Origin: Micromussa lordhowensis
Taxonomy: Eukaryota > Cnidaria > Anthozoa > Scleractinia > Lobophylliidae
Assembly (NCBI GenBank): GCA_964020085.1
Contig: OZ026595.1
Span: 3,769,314-3,833,313 of the forward strand
Direction of reading: 5' to 3'
DNA length: 64,000 nt
Positions 18,068 through 29,084 of this stretch are shown here, one piece after another. How positions within the stretch are numbered: the first letter of the stretch is position 1; every line of letters begins with the position of its first letter. The position numbers and the translations under genes were made by a program. Below the pieces are notes generated by a model that saw only the letters and a list, made by a program, of their open reading frames with translations, was not told the origin of the DNA and searched no databases.

Positions 18068-19567
18068 ATGGCCGACCTGTCAAGAAATTCTCCTCCTGAG
18101 GATGGGGAAATTGTTGTCGACACCCCAAAGGAGAGTGTCGTTGACGGAGAGGACGAACAAACTCCTAGATCTGCGAACAATCGAAGGCATCAGAGATCGA
18201 CCTCCAGTTCGTCAAAGCCCCGTTCCGAAGATGACGAGAGTTCGGGTAACGAAAGCGACTCGAGTGAATCCTCTAGCTCTTCAACTGAAGCTAGTGCTAA
18301 TCCAAAGCGACAGAGTCGCATAAAAGTCGTACCTGCTTCGTCTAAACACAAAGATGATGCCGAATACACGAGATTCGACACGGACTCAAAAGCCCGCCAA
18401 AAACTTGTCTTGACTCAAGGCATGGAGGAATACTTGAGTGACAAATTTACGCATTATGTGAAGGACAAGGCCATCCAGGATTCAGTCCTTGACTCTAATC
18501 CACTTCCAGAGGTGAATTGCTTGAATACTCCCAAAATGGACGATTACTTCGGCGAGATATTTGAATCTTTGAATAAATCGTATGGCACGGACAGTAACGG
18601 CACGCTTTCTAAATCACAAGCTCGGATCTCTAACGTCATGGGACGTAGACTCTGGCTTAACCTTGAAGAGGTCCGTACGGGTAAATCTCCCGAAGAGCTG
18701 GATCTCTTTGAGTGTCTGCGTTTGGTTGTACAGTCTGTTACCCTTCTAGGGCAGGCTAACGTCAGCTTGACCTATGCCCGCAGACTCGCTATACTGGGGC
18801 GGCTCACTGGCGATGCAAAAAAAGCCAAAAAGTTGCTTAGCAAGCATGAGTCTTGTCTGACTCAATCCCAAAGGAATTTGTTTGGGAAAAAGGTCTACAA
18901 AGCCCTGCGCACTGCAACCAAGATTCGCAAATCTACTAAGGAAATATCTACTCACTTATCAGGGTCTTCGAGGCCTCGTCCTGCCTCTTTCAAGGGCTCA
19001 GTCTCCACCAGTAAAGAGGTTTTCCGACAGGATACCAGAACTGCCCATCAGCCCTTTCGAGGAGGTCCCCCATCTCTCGGTAGGGGTGAGGGCAGATCTG
19101 TGTCATTCAGGGCCAGAGGCTCCAACCACAAAGGATACTTTAAAGGCAAGCTTGTCAGGTTTAGAATCCAAAAGGGATCACCTGAATCAAGCACCCAATC
19201 CCCAGATGCTAACCAAATCTCTGGAGGTACAGAATCAGGTGGTTGCGGTCAATGTCCACCCTGCATTAATGGCAATGGGCATGGACACCACAATTCTGCC
19301 CAGACCCCTCCAGTTAGCAGGGAGGCTCCAACACTTCCTAAGCAATTGGAAACTACTGACTCGGGGAAAGTTTATTTTGGAAATGGTTGTGGGAATTCAG
19401 ATCCCTTTTACCAGTTTTCCAAATCAGAGTCGTGTTCCTCCTCTGACATTTCACAACCAGTCAGAACAAGTTGCCATAGATCAGGAGATATCGGAGATGC
19501 TCCAGAAAGGGGCAATTCAGGTGGTCTCTCCCATGAATGGGGAATTTCTAAGTTCAGTTTTTCCTAG
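18068..19567 (+). CDS. Gag-like protein of DIRS copy 1 (499 aa)
   Basis: Start in context CTACATGGCC. The N-terminal 80 residues are acidic and serine-rich (SGNESDSSESSSSSTEAS), followed by a helical core (about 100-300) and a basic Arg/Gly tail (GGPPSLGRGEGRSVSFRARG) that could bind nucleic acid. There is no CCHC zinc knuckle, as is usual for this group. The last about 120 codons overlap the start of the pol frame, which is open in another phase from about 19270. This copy is uninterrupted, unlike copy 2. Confidence 0.75.
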   Translation: MADLSRNSPPEDGEIVVDTPKESVVDGEDEQTPRSANNRRHQRSTSSSSKPRSEDDESSGNESDSSESSSSSTEASANPKRQSRIKVVPASSKHKDDAEYTRFDTDSKARQKLVLTQGMEEYLSDKFTHYVKDKAIQDSVLDSNPLPEVNCLNTPKMDDYFGEIFESLNKSYGTDSNGTLSKSQARISNVMGRRLWLNLEEVRTGKSPEELDLFECLRLVVQSVTLLGQANVSLTYARRLAILGRLTGDAKKAKKLLSKHESCLTQSQRNLFGKKVYKALRTATKIRKSTKEISTHLSGSSRPRPASFKGSVSTSKEVFRQDTRTAHQPFRGGPPSLGRGEGRSVSFRARGSNHKGYFKGKLVRFRIQKGSPESSTQSPDANQISGGTESGGCGQCPPCINGNGHGHHNSAQTPPVSREAPTLPKQLETTDSGKVYFGNGCGNSDPFYQFSKSESCSSSDISQPVRTSCHRSGDIGDAPERGNSGGLSHEWGISKFSFS

Positions 19568-21469
19568 TCAAGAAGAAAGATGGGGAAAACAGACCTGTAA
19601 TTAGCTTGAAAGAGTTGAATTCTCACGTAACATACCAGCACTTTAAAATGGAGGGTCTGTATTTACTGAAACATTTGATTCACATGAAGGACTGGATGAT
19701 AAAAATCGATTTGAAAGATGCTTACTTTTCTGTGCCAGTAAGCAAACAACATCAACTCCTCTTGCGTTTCCTGCACAAGAGCGTGAGATACCAATTTTCT
19801 TGTCTCCCCTTTGGGTTAGGTCCCGCCCCTCGCCTTTTTACGAAGCTCTTAAAGCCTGTTGTTGCCCTATTAAGGAGACTGGGCCTGAGACTAATTATCT
19901 ATCTCGACGACATTATTGTTTTCAATCAGACTCAGGAGGGTATTTTGAGGGACAGGGACTCAACCCTTTGGCTGCTTCAGCATTTACGCTTTGTGATCAA
20001 TTGTCAGTGCCCATATGAGATTGCAGAGGCTAATATAGGTTCCAGGATTTGGCTAACACTCTGTGCAGTTTCCTTGTGAGTATGAGCTTGACTCTGAGGG
20101 TACAATGCCACCGATATATACATGCAAAAACTCCAATATATTTGTCACGCCCGGTGCATGGAATATCTAGGTTTTGTCATCAACTCCCTAGAGATGAAGC
20201 TTTTCTTGCCAACAGAGAAAATGTCCCAACTTCTCCAGGATTGCAAAGACCTGATCTTAGAGAAGAGTGCCTCAGTGCGAACTCTCTCTCACATTATCGG
20301 GAGACTGACTTCAACTTTACAAGCAGCCCTCCCAGCTCCCCTCCATTACAGGCATTTACAAATGCTACAGGCGAAAGGCTTGTTGGTAGGGAAGGGGTAC
20401 AACTCGGTTGTTCCTCTAAACAAGGAATGCCAGAACGATCTCCAGTGGTGGATCGACCAACTGTCGACTTGGAATGGGAGGTCAATCATCTCACCAGTCC
20501 CCGATTTGATTATTACGACGGATGCGTCCTTGAAGGGCTGGGGGGCAGTGTGTCAGGAAGTTCATACCAGGGGGCTTTGGACTCGGGAGGAACCATTACT
20601 GCATATAAATGCCCTAGAACTCAAGGCAGCTCTTTTTGCTTTGAGAGGTTTCTCCAACAATCGAAAGAAATTTCATGTCCATCTCCGAATGGACAACAGA
20701 ACAGCAGTTGTATACCTACTAAAAATGGGGGGGGGGGACACGGTCTCAGGTGCTAGTCGGGATAGCCCAGGAATTATGGGAATACGCTCTGAGGAAGGAA
20801 ATTTCCCTTACGCCAGAATAATTGCCAGGGGATATGAATCACGAAGCAGATTGGCAGTCGAGACATTTCAGAGATTCGAGCAACTGGAAACTGAATCCCA
20901 AAGTTTTTCAAACATTGGACCAGTTATGGGGCCCCTTAACAAAAGATCTCTTTGCGGATCGCATGAATTCACAACTTCCGAATTTTGTGAGTTGGTTCCC
21001 AGACCCCTTTGCTCAGACAACAGATGCCTTTCAGATTCCTTGGTTGAATGTGAAGGGTTACTGCTTCACCCCATTTTCACTGATTTGCCGTTGTCTGGCA
21101 AAGATAAGGAAGGACCAGGGCACAATGGTTCTGATAGCACCAACCTGGCATGCACAGGCATGGTACCCAGTCCTGTTGGAGATGTCTTGCTGGCATCCCA
21201 TTTTACTTCCTCCACTGAGGGATCTTTTACTCTCTCCCAACCAACAGCCACACCCTCTGATTCTGCAGGGCCACCTGCAATTAGCGGCCTGGATGGTTAC
21301 AGGCAAAACTTGCTTACAGGTGGCGTTTCAGAGGACACTGCAAATTTGCTCCGCTCCCATTCGTGGCGAAAAGGCACTGCAGGGGCTTACAACAGCGCAC
21401 GGAAACAGTGGAGTAGCTGGTGTGGTCAACAGAAGGTTGATCCATTTTGCTCCACTGTGGCCTCTATAG
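19270..21469 (+). pseudogene. Pol (RT, RNase H, methylase-like) of DIRS copy 1, broken
   Basis: The pol N-terminus (GRLQHFLSNWKLLTRG) is read up to about 19600, then a T-run at 19556-19562 moves the frame. RT motifs IDLKDAYFSVPV, PFGLGPAPRLFTK and YLDDIIV (catalytic Asp pair near 19903-19908) follow in the next frame to 20079. A block of about 140 foreign bases at 20003-20142 cuts RT. RNase H (ITTDASLKGWGAV, LELKAALFAL, RMDNRTAVVY) is intact to about 20727, where a run of 11 G (7 in copy 2) shifts the frame again. A DLFADRMNSQ segment of the Dam-like region follows in the 20822-21469 frame. Confidence 0.8.
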
Positions 21470-22212
21470 CTGACTACCTGACAGAGTTATTTAAAAAGGG
21501 TAGAAGTTACCACACCGTTAACATTCACCGATCAGCAATTTCTGCATTTCATAAGCCTATTGATGATGTTAAGGTGGGGCAACATGATCTCGTTTGCAGA
21601 TTCCTTAACGCCTGCTTTAATGCTAGACCACCACAGCCTAGGTATGTTGTAACTTGGAATGTTGACAAAGTGCTTAGCTATATTCATTCTCTCGGGGAGA
21701 ATTCTGCCCTCTCAAACAAATACTTGACACTTAAATTAAGTATGTTACTGGCTCTTGCCTCTGCTGCAGGCAGATCCTCTGATCTCAGAGCCCTTGATAT
21801 TCGATACATGACTATAAATGATAACTCAATTAGCTTTGAGCTTGGCGTACTCACTAAATTGAGGAGAAAAGGGCAGCCTCATATCAAACTGATGTTTGAT
21901 AGGTTTGATAGTGACCCTTTGGTATGTGTGGTCTCCACGATATCTTGTTATTTGGACCGATCTAAGGCCTGGCGTGCAGGGTCGGACAAGACCCAGTTGT
22001 TTTTTAGCTATATCATACCTCACAGGGAAGTAGTCCCATGCACAATTGCAGGGTGGCTTGTGGAGTTAATGAAACAGTCGAGGATTGACACCTCTGAGTT
22101 TCGTGCTCATTCAACCAGAGGTGCTTCTACCTCTGAGGCCAAAGCCAAGGGCCTCTCGTGCCAGGAGATTTTGGCTATGGCTTTTCATCAGTGCGCTAAG
22201 CGCACGCATTGA
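21258..22212 (+). pseudogene. Tyrosine recombinase of DIRS copy 1, C-terminus deleted
   Basis: DIRS-type tyrosine recombinase, the integration enzyme in place of a DDE integrase. Seen: SAM-like N-domain (KGTAGAYNSARKQWSSWC), catalytic Arg in AAGRSSDLRAL, and the H-x-x-R motif in HSTRGAST. After EILAMA the sequence jumps straight into the internal complementary region, removing the stretch with the nucleophilic Tyr. The 2.1-kb frame from 20122 joins RNase H to this domain only because of the expanded G-run. Confidence 0.8.
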
Positions 22213-22325
22213 AGTTATTATTTCACGAGCAAACCGAAATAAGATATAATAGCGTCCCACCCTACCCTTCCCTAAATCCTATGAGGAAATCCAAGATTAT
22301 TATCTTATTTCGGTTTGCTCTTTAT
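22184..22325 (+). repeat. Internal complementary region of DIRS copy 1 (truncated)
   Basis: From TCATCAGTGCGC onward it is the reverse complement of the right end (22690-22750). The half that should match the left end is missing. It also contains a perfect 20-bp inverted repeat, 22227-22246 against 22301-22320 (GAGCAAACCGAAATAAGATA). In DIRS elements this region templates completion of the ends and the circular intermediate. Confidence 0.8.
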
Positions 22326-22580
22326 TTGTTTTAGGTGCCAAAGACAACTAAATATGGCCTGTGATACCTGACATCCGGTCACACCTGGACACTTTCATGT
22401 TACTTGTTGTTGTTTTGCAATTGCCATTAGCAGTTTGTACCCTCTTTCTTTTGGCATTAAAGTCGTTCATAATTTTGTATAGACTCTGTTTTATTTTTTC
22501 CTTTTGTATAAATATATATATGTATATATCTATACATATGTTGTATATGTCGTTCGTAACCTTGCTCTCCAGCTCTCTTC

Positions 22581-22692
22581 CATTTTTGAGAGTGAAGGAA
22601 TTTTACATGAGGTCGAGGCTCTAGCCTCGTTTTTTGACTTTGAATGGCTTGAATTTGGCGCGAAGCCGAGGAGAATACACTATTATATCTTA
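22581..22692 (-). repeat. Right inverted terminal repeat, DIRS copy 1
   Basis: Reverse complement of the left repeat 17893-18005. A further 62 bases (22693-22754), not in the left repeat, lead to the AATT junction and carry GCGTGCGCTTCGCGCAC, itself a small palindrome. Confidence 0.85.
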
Positions 22693-22758
22693 TTTCGGTT
22701 TCCTCGTGAAATTATAATTTCAATGCGTGCGCTTCGCGCACTGATGAAATTTCCAATT

Positions 22759-23813
22759 AGTACTTAAACAATTTTGGTAAGGTTTTAATTTTTTTAAGTA
22801 TTTGATGGCATGTTAGTCAAGTACGGCGCTTTGAACAGAGAAAAAGATACTCGAGAAGTATTTTTCTTGTTTTTTTTTTTTTGGCGAATTTCTGTCGTTT
22901 GAACCTGATCAATTTACAACCCAGACCGCTTGATTCCGAAAAGCAACGTACTTACGTTAAGGCCAACGCACGTCGTGACAAAGGCGTACTTAATTTTTAC
23001 ATTTAGAATTTAATACGTCAAAGCCACTGCCATTATGATTCCAACCGGGAGTCTTGTGAGTCGACTTCAACGTTTAGACACGCGTCTTACCCTCATTATG
23101 ATTCCAACCGGGAGTCTTGTGAGTCGACTTCAACGTTTAGACACGCGCCTTACCCTCCCTCCCTCCCTCCCGCCATCCCATCCCTCCCTTCCTCCCTCCC
23201 TTAGAGTTCGTGTCACTATTTTGGTTCTTGCGTCTTTTTTCGCTTCTCACTCGAAAATAGAAAAAGAAAACTGCGGCTGGGTTGTCTGTCTGTTTCATTT
23301 GAATATCCTGAAATACTTGGATCGTTCTTTAAAAAAAAAATGAAATACTTTTTCCAAGTTCACAGTTTCTGGTTGGAATTTATATCGCATTGGAAACATT
23401 TGTTTGTTTGGTTTTTTTTTCCGCCTGTACATGTTTTTCAATAAACGTTTTGGTATTCACCAGAGCATGATAAGTTCAAAAGTCTCTAAACCAAGTAACG
23501 TCTTTTTTGTAAACAATACACGATGCAGATGATATTTGCCTACCTAGCTCCCCGCAATAAGTCCAAAATGATATTAATAGGTTAAAAAAAAAACATCTCA
23601 GTTGTTTTTGGAAAATGTAAAATCTTACATGACAAACTTGAAAATTTCATTTTCTAATTTCCTCGTGCAACGTCTGATATTATGATTTCTTCACTGATAT
23701 CCGGTGTTTTACTTTCCAAAGCAAAGAATACAAAACAAACTTGATAGTGAAGTTCACTCCATGCTAGGAATACAAGCTGGTGCCCTTCAGGCTTTTATAT
23801 CAACATTGTTGTG
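22759..23813 (+). other. Gene B upstream region
   Basis: Matches 4609-5156 and 6490-6902 of U1, without the TTAA MITE and foldback. It contains a private 63-bp tandem duplication (23031-23093 and 23094-23156, one or two mismatches) and an interrupted CCCT tract at 23153-23202. It ends at the 5' UTR donor GTGAGT at 23814. The 102-codon frame here is a by-product of the CCCT tract. Confidence 0.55.
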
Positions 23814-24374
23814 GTGAGTACAACTTCTCTTGAATTGTATGCCTTAATTAATTTTATTTTTTTTTTACGAGTTTGGCTAGGTAGTCAAAGTCATTGCTTG
23901 ACAAAGGTATAAATTCTTCAAAGTAGCTGTTGTAAGTTACAATAGGAATGTTGCCATGAAGTTTAGGAAATTAAACCATAACAACAAAGCGGTAATTAAG
24001 AAATCCGTTACGGCAAATGGGAACATTTTGCACTAACATTTTAGCCATTTGTATGCTAAAGAACGAATTTGGGTATTTGCCGTGACTAGAAAAAATGTGT
24101 ATGTTTATTTTTATGTTAGATTGATTTAAGGATTATAGGTAGAGAAAGAAAACAAATTAAGACGCAATTTATTTCATTTGTCGTTCACCGTTAACTCTCT
24201 ATTTGAGATGCTTATTCACGTATGGACCAGAATAATCAATCCGACTTTGAACGAGGTGCAATTTACTGATGAAAAGCCAAAGTTGATTTGCACATTCCAA
24301 CATTTTTTGGTTTGAGTAAATCGAGCCTCATTTGGTTTATTTTTTCAGATAGAAGACTTACCAAGGAAAGCGTC

Positions 24375-27300
24375 ATGAATTACGCAGAAGAAATTATCCA
24401 GGCCATCTCTATTAGCTTAGTTGTTGTTGCTTTTCTTTTCAACACCGGTCGCACTCTAAAAGCCATCAAGTTATGCAAGGAAAGCTTACTTTTGCTCAGT
24501 GACAAAGCGCTGAGTATAGAAAAGCAGTCACGCCAATTAATTCAAGAAACGAGCTATAAAATCATGTTTAAGGCGTACTGCTGTGTCAGTGATCACAGAA
24601 ATGCGCTAGCGTGCGGCAGGAACCTTCTCGCCATTTACCGCGAGCATGTTGATACAGTCCAAGAAGGTGAGCTTAGCATAGCACTGGCACAGATATATCT
24701 GAGTCAAAGTATGTATGCTGAGGCAAAAGAACTTTATGAGAGAGCAATCACTATCATGCAAAAAACAGGTAACAGGAAAGGAGAAGGAATCGCTTATGGC
24801 GGCCTAGGAGCTGCGTTTCTTTCTCTCGGTAAATATGTCAAGGCTAAAGAAAATTCTGAGAAATCACTTGAAATCAGCATGGAAACTGGAGAGAAAGCAG
24901 GAGAAGCATCGTGTTATGGAAACCTAGGAAGTGTGTTTCAGTCTCTCGGTGAATATGTCAAGGCTAAAGAATATTGTGAAAAAGCACTTGCGATCAGCAT
25001 GGAAGTTGGCGACAGAGAAAGAGAAGCAACATGTTATGGAAACCTAGGAACTGCGTTTCAGTCTCTCGGTGAATATGTCAAGGCTAAAGAATATTATGAA
25101 AAAGCACTTGCGATCAGCATGGAAGTTGGCGACAGAGAAAGAGAAGCAACATGGTATGGAAACCTAGGAACAGTGTTTCAGTCTCTCGGTGAATATGTCA
25201 AGGCTAAAGAATATTATGAAAAAGCACTCGCCATCAGCATGGAAACTGGCGACAGAAAAGGAGAAGCAATATGTTATGAAAACCTAGCAAGTGTGTTTGA
25301 GTCTCTCGGTGAATATGTCAAGGCTAAAGAATATAACGAAAGAGCACTTGGAATCAGCCTTCAAATTGGCGACAGAGCGTGTGAAGGAACATGTTATGGA
25401 AACCTAGGAAATGTGTTTCAGTCTCTCGGTGAATATGTCAAGGCTAAAGAATATTATGAAAAAGCACTCGCCATCAGCATGGAAATAGGTAACAGAGCGG
25501 ACGAAGGAAGATGCTATGAAAACCTAGGAAATGCGTGTCTTGCTCTCGGTGAATATGTCAAGGTTAAAGAATGTAATGAAAAAGCAATTGCGATCAGCAT
25601 GGAAATTGGCGATAAAGAAACAGAAACACATTGTTACCGAACGAAAGGGGAATTTCATAAAAGCCTTGGTGATAAAGATAAAGCTAAAGCCTGCTTTGAG
25701 AAAGCACTTGCGATTGCAGTTGAAATTGGTGACAGAGAAGAAGAAGCATCAAGTTACCTCAGCCTTGGGCAAGTGTTTCAATCTCGCGGCGATAATGACA
25801 TGGCCGAAGCATATCTCCAGAAGGCACTGTCAATAAGTGAAAACATTGGAAACGATGAAATTGAGTTTCAGTGCTATTGTTTTCTTACATTGACGAAGTT
25901 ATCACAAAAGAACTTTCAGGAAGCTCTTTCCCTTTTATTACGAAGTATTAATAAATCCGAAAAAATGCGCGGTTTTCTTCAAGACAGCGATCAAATGAAG
26001 ATATCCTTTGGAGACATGCATGTTTTTCCCTATCAGCAGCTCAGTGAATTGTTTCGTTCTGGTGGAAATCCTAAGTTTGCTCTCTATGTTACAGAGCTTG
26101 GACGGGCTAGAGCCCTAGCAGACTTGATGGCAACTCAGTACTGTACTGAAAATCGTACATCGGCTGACCCGCAATCATGGACTGTTGCTGAAAATGTCAT
26201 GAAGAAAGAAAGCAACTGTGCTTGTCTATACATTTCTTATTTTCATGATACAGTGTTTCTGTGGATTCTCAAGACAAGCGGAGTCATTCAGTTCCGAAAA
26301 CTTGAAGTGGACAAAAAGACTCTTCACACCAGATTAGCAGAGGTAGCTAGAAATTTGGATGAATTTTTTGCTATCATGGCTCAAAGCTTCCAGAACTTTG
26401 GTATTTTACCCGATGAGGATTGCGAAGATCGATCCTTGAATGATAACATTAAATCAAATCCTGAATATTGTGAGGAAGAGAGCCTCGCAACTTTGCGACA
26501 AGGTAAGCCTGGGAATGCAAACGATCCGGAACCGAGTCTAACATTGTTCTACGAACTGCTCGTGAATCCTGTATCCGATTTACTTGACGAGCCTGAAATC
26601 ATCATTGTTCCTGATCGCAACCTGTACCGTGTTCCATTTCCAGCTTTACTGGATGAAAGTGGGCAATTTTTATCGGAGCGTTTCAGAAGCCGCGTGGTTC
26701 CTTCTTTGTCGACTCTGAAGCTCATCCAGGACAGTCCTGCAGACTATCACAGTCAGACTGGTGCTCTGGTAGTGGGTGATCCTGATGTTGGTGTGGTGAT
26801 TTACAGGGGAAGTGTCAATAGAAAGTTCGTACCATTGCCTGGTGCAAGAAAGGAAGCAGGGATGATCGCCCGTCGGCTGGGCGTTAACCCTTTGTTAGGA
26901 CAGGACGCAACGAAGCAAGCGGTACTTGAGAAGCTGAATTCAGTGAGTCTGATACATATTGCTGCACATGGTAATGCTGAGAGAGGAGAAATTGCTCTTT
27001 CCCCTCCACGCTCCACTACTGGAATTCCACGAGAAGACGACTACCTTTTGAAAATGTCCGACATTTCAAAAGTTCAAGTGCGAGCTAAACTGGTGGTACT
27101 AAGCTGTTGTCACAGTGGCCGTGGACAAATTAGAGCTGAGGGAGTTGTTGGAATCGCTCGCGCGTTCCTAGGATCCGGTGCACGCTCCGTGTTGGTGGCA
27201 CTGTGGGCTCTAGACGACACTGCTACAAAGAAGTTGATGAGTCGCTTTTACGAGCACCTTGTTCGTGGAGAAAGTGCCAGTGTATCTCTTCACGCGGCCA

Positions 27301-27398
27301 TGAAGTGGATGAGAGATCACGGCTTTATCAAAGCTTCCAGGTGGGCACCGTTTATGCTGATTGGAGATGACGTGACATTTGCTTTTGAAAAATACTGA
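24375..27398 (+). CDS. TPR-CHAT protein, gene B (1007 aa)
   Basis: Paralogue of gene A with the shortest TPR array: residues 150-509 hold nine 40-residue units instead of 13. The ATG at 24375 follows the conserved acceptor ending at 24348. The linker (GNPKFALYVTELGRARALAD) and the CHAT domain (from about 720) are nearly identical to A. Catalytic pair: His865 in HIAAHG and Cys912 in LSCCHSGRG, 47 residues apart as in A, C and D. The motif after the Cys is GIARAF. One exon, uninterrupted. The intron after the stop has lost its acceptor AG (near 27510), which does not affect the protein. Predicted role: TPR-regulated cysteine peptidase with unknown target. Confidence 0.93.
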   Translation: MNYAEEIIQAISISLVVVAFLFNTGRTLKAIKLCKESLLLLSDKALSIEKQSRQLIQETSYKIMFKAYCCVSDHRNALACGRNLLAIYREHVDTVQEGELSIALAQIYLSQSMYAEAKELYERAITIMQKTGNRKGEGIAYGGLGAAFLSLGKYVKAKENSEKSLEISMETGEKAGEASCYGNLGSVFQSLGEYVKAKEYCEKALAISMEVGDREREATCYGNLGTAFQSLGEYVKAKEYYEKALAISMEVGDREREATWYGNLGTVFQSLGEYVKAKEYYEKALAISMETGDRKGEAICYENLASVFESLGEYVKAKEYNERALGISLQIGDRACEGTCYGNLGNVFQSLGEYVKAKEYYEKALAISMEIGNRADEGRCYENLGNACLALGEYVKVKECNEKAIAISMEIGDKETETHCYRTKGEFHKSLGDKDKAKACFEKALAIAVEIGDREEEASSYLSLGQVFQSRGDNDMAEAYLQKALSISENIGNDEIEFQCYCFLTLTKLSQKNFQEALSLLLRSINKSEKMRGFLQDSDQMKISFGDMHVFPYQQLSELFRSGGNPKFALYVTELGRARALADLMATQYCTENRTSADPQSWTVAENVMKKESNCACLYISYFHDTVFLWILKTSGVIQFRKLEVDKKTLHTRLAEVARNLDEFFAIMAQSFQNFGILPDEDCEDRSLNDNIKSNPEYCEEESLATLRQGKPGNANDPEPSLTLFYELLVNPVSDLLDEPEIIIVPDRNLYRVPFPALLDESGQFLSERFRSRVVPSLSTLKLIQDSPADYHSQTGALVVGDPDVGVVIYRGSVNRKFVPLPGARKEAGMIARRLGVNPLLGQDATKQAVLEKLNSVSLIHIAAHGNAERGEIALSPPRSTTGIPREDDYLLKMSDISKVQVRAKLVVLSCCHSGRGQIRAEGVVGIARAFLGSGARSVLVALWALDDTATKKLMSRFYEHLVRGESASVSLHAAMKWMRDHGFIKASRWAPFMLIGDDVTFAFEKY

Positions 27399-27706
27399 AA
27401 GGTATGTTTCTAATAGCGAAAAAATAATTTAGGAATATGCCTAGTTACTTACCTCTTTAACTTAAAGAAAAATTAAAAGAACCCTACTTTTCTTCTTTTG
27501 TGTTTAAAATGGCAAACTCTAGCTGTGCTGTACATAAAGGAGCTACAAAAGTGTATTAACAGATTTTTAGTTCCAATTATTGAGAAAATCTTTTCACTTA
27601 ACAAAAGACTTTTTTGTATGGCGATCAGATCCCTTATTCTTGTGATTTATCTACCTCAAGGTCGATATAAAGACATAGATTATCATCGCAGATATATACA
27701 TATATA

Positions 27707-27838
27707 CAGCTGTGTAATTAAAGCCTGCAAAAAATTCAGGCCTAAACGGAATTCTAACCCACGACCTCTGCGATACCGGTCATGGTTTCGAATCAGCGTT
27801 CAGGCCTGAATTTTTTTCAGGCTTTAATTTCACAGCTG
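27707..27838 (-). repeat. Inverted repeat with tRNA-like core, U2
   Basis: Same arms as at 11280-11411. The B-box is damaged: the plus strand reads GGAATTCTAACCC instead of GGGATTCGAACCC. Confidence 0.6.
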
Positions 27839-29084
27839 CTTAAGTTGTGTACATAACTGCGATGATCATCTGTGTCTGCATATCTTTCTCCGCAGTTCAA
27901 ACATGATGTTCCGTATATTCAATTGTAAAATTCGGTACTTACGCTTAAAAGGTTAGTGTTCTCTTGACATTGCATTGTGCAAGAAAGGAAGAGATGATCC
28001 GGCGCATTAGTCTTCACTACTAAGAAACAAAGTGTATTCTTCATCTACGCATAAACTACGACAATGAACACTGTTCAAGCTTGACTTTTGTTTATCTTTT
28101 TTTTTTCAGGCTTTAATCTTTGTAAAGAGAAATTAATGTTAAGCAATGGTTAAGAGAGTTTAAGATAATATCTTCAAATTGTTCTTTTTTAGTGTTATAG
28201 GAAACAAAGACCTCGTCAATGGAGTACTACTTAGAAACAACTGAAAATCAAGAAATCAGCCAAGAAACTTTTGCAAGGACAGTGTAAATAGTAAAGACAA
28301 GTTTGCTTTGATTATCTTTCATCGCCATTTTCTAATACAAGTACAACTGTTTTTGTTTTTTCTCCAAAGCAGTAGAGAAACGGACGTTTCTTTATTGTTG
28401 CTGTGGTTGGGAATTGATTTTTTTAAACATTGTTTTAATCAAACATAATTAGAAATATCTTGTAAGAAGGCTAGCGTGTTTCAAGCGACTTTGTAAGTTA
28501 AAATTGATGGGAAGTTTCTTCGATGGGGAGGGGGGAGGAGTGCTTATGTGACAGGGGCAGGGAGGGTTGTGAGTTGTGAATTCGTTTCAACACCATTTTC
28601 TCAGCTACAATGGAATCTTTTTTGGGGTTGTTAAAATTTTGCCATACTGTGTTAGTGGTTTAAATCGACCAGGCAGCAGGAGTTTCTACAACATCTTCAC
28701 AGAGTAAAGCCTTGGATGACATTATCGTCATGAAAGTCATTATAGTTCTTATTTTCCTGTTTTAGAAGTTGTATCTGTCAGGGTTAAATTTGTAAAGCCT
28801 GAGCCACACCCGGGGTGTTTTCGACAAGCGTCCACGCCCATTTCACGTGTTTATCTCTCCAAACGAGCCAAGCAACTGGATTGGTTATTAAGAGGATTGG
28901 AAAGGTTCATTGTTGTTCAAAATAATTAGTAATAACAATTTTGCCTTTTTCAGGCTCGGACTTTCTTATAATGTTAACTTGCGCATGAAAAATAGATAGA
29001 AATTTTGAATTATTAAAAAATGGAAACGTGTAAGATAAAGTGACATTAATTTAAAATAAGTCATCGGAAAAAGGGAGAAAAATT

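Larger units (their letters stand above)
17876..22754 (+). mobile_element. DIRS-like retrotransposon, copy 1 (in U2)
   Basis: About 4.9 kb between two AATT tetranucleotides. Order: left inverted terminal repeat, Gag, RT, RNase H, a Dam-methylase-like stretch, tyrosine recombinase, internal complementary region, right inverted terminal repeat. This layout, with no direct LTRs and no DDE integrase, is diagnostic of DIRS elements. Copy 1 is inactive: RT is interrupted by about 140 bp of foreign sequence at 20003-20142, a G-run at 20727-20737 is expanded, and the end of the recombinase is deleted near 22181. Confidence 0.92.

Noticed and set aside
20122..22212. A single 696-codon RNase H-recombinase protein
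   Set aside because: The frame is a by-product of an expanded G-run; comparison with copy 2 shows pol and recombinase in different frames.
17872..22758. AATT as an ordinary 4-bp target-site duplication
   Set aside because: The circle-junction copy inside the element already carries one AATT, so recombination at a shared core explains both flanks better.
22361..22767. Two 87-codon frames after DIRS copy 1
   Set aside because: They fall in the noncoding 3' region and right terminal repeat of the element.
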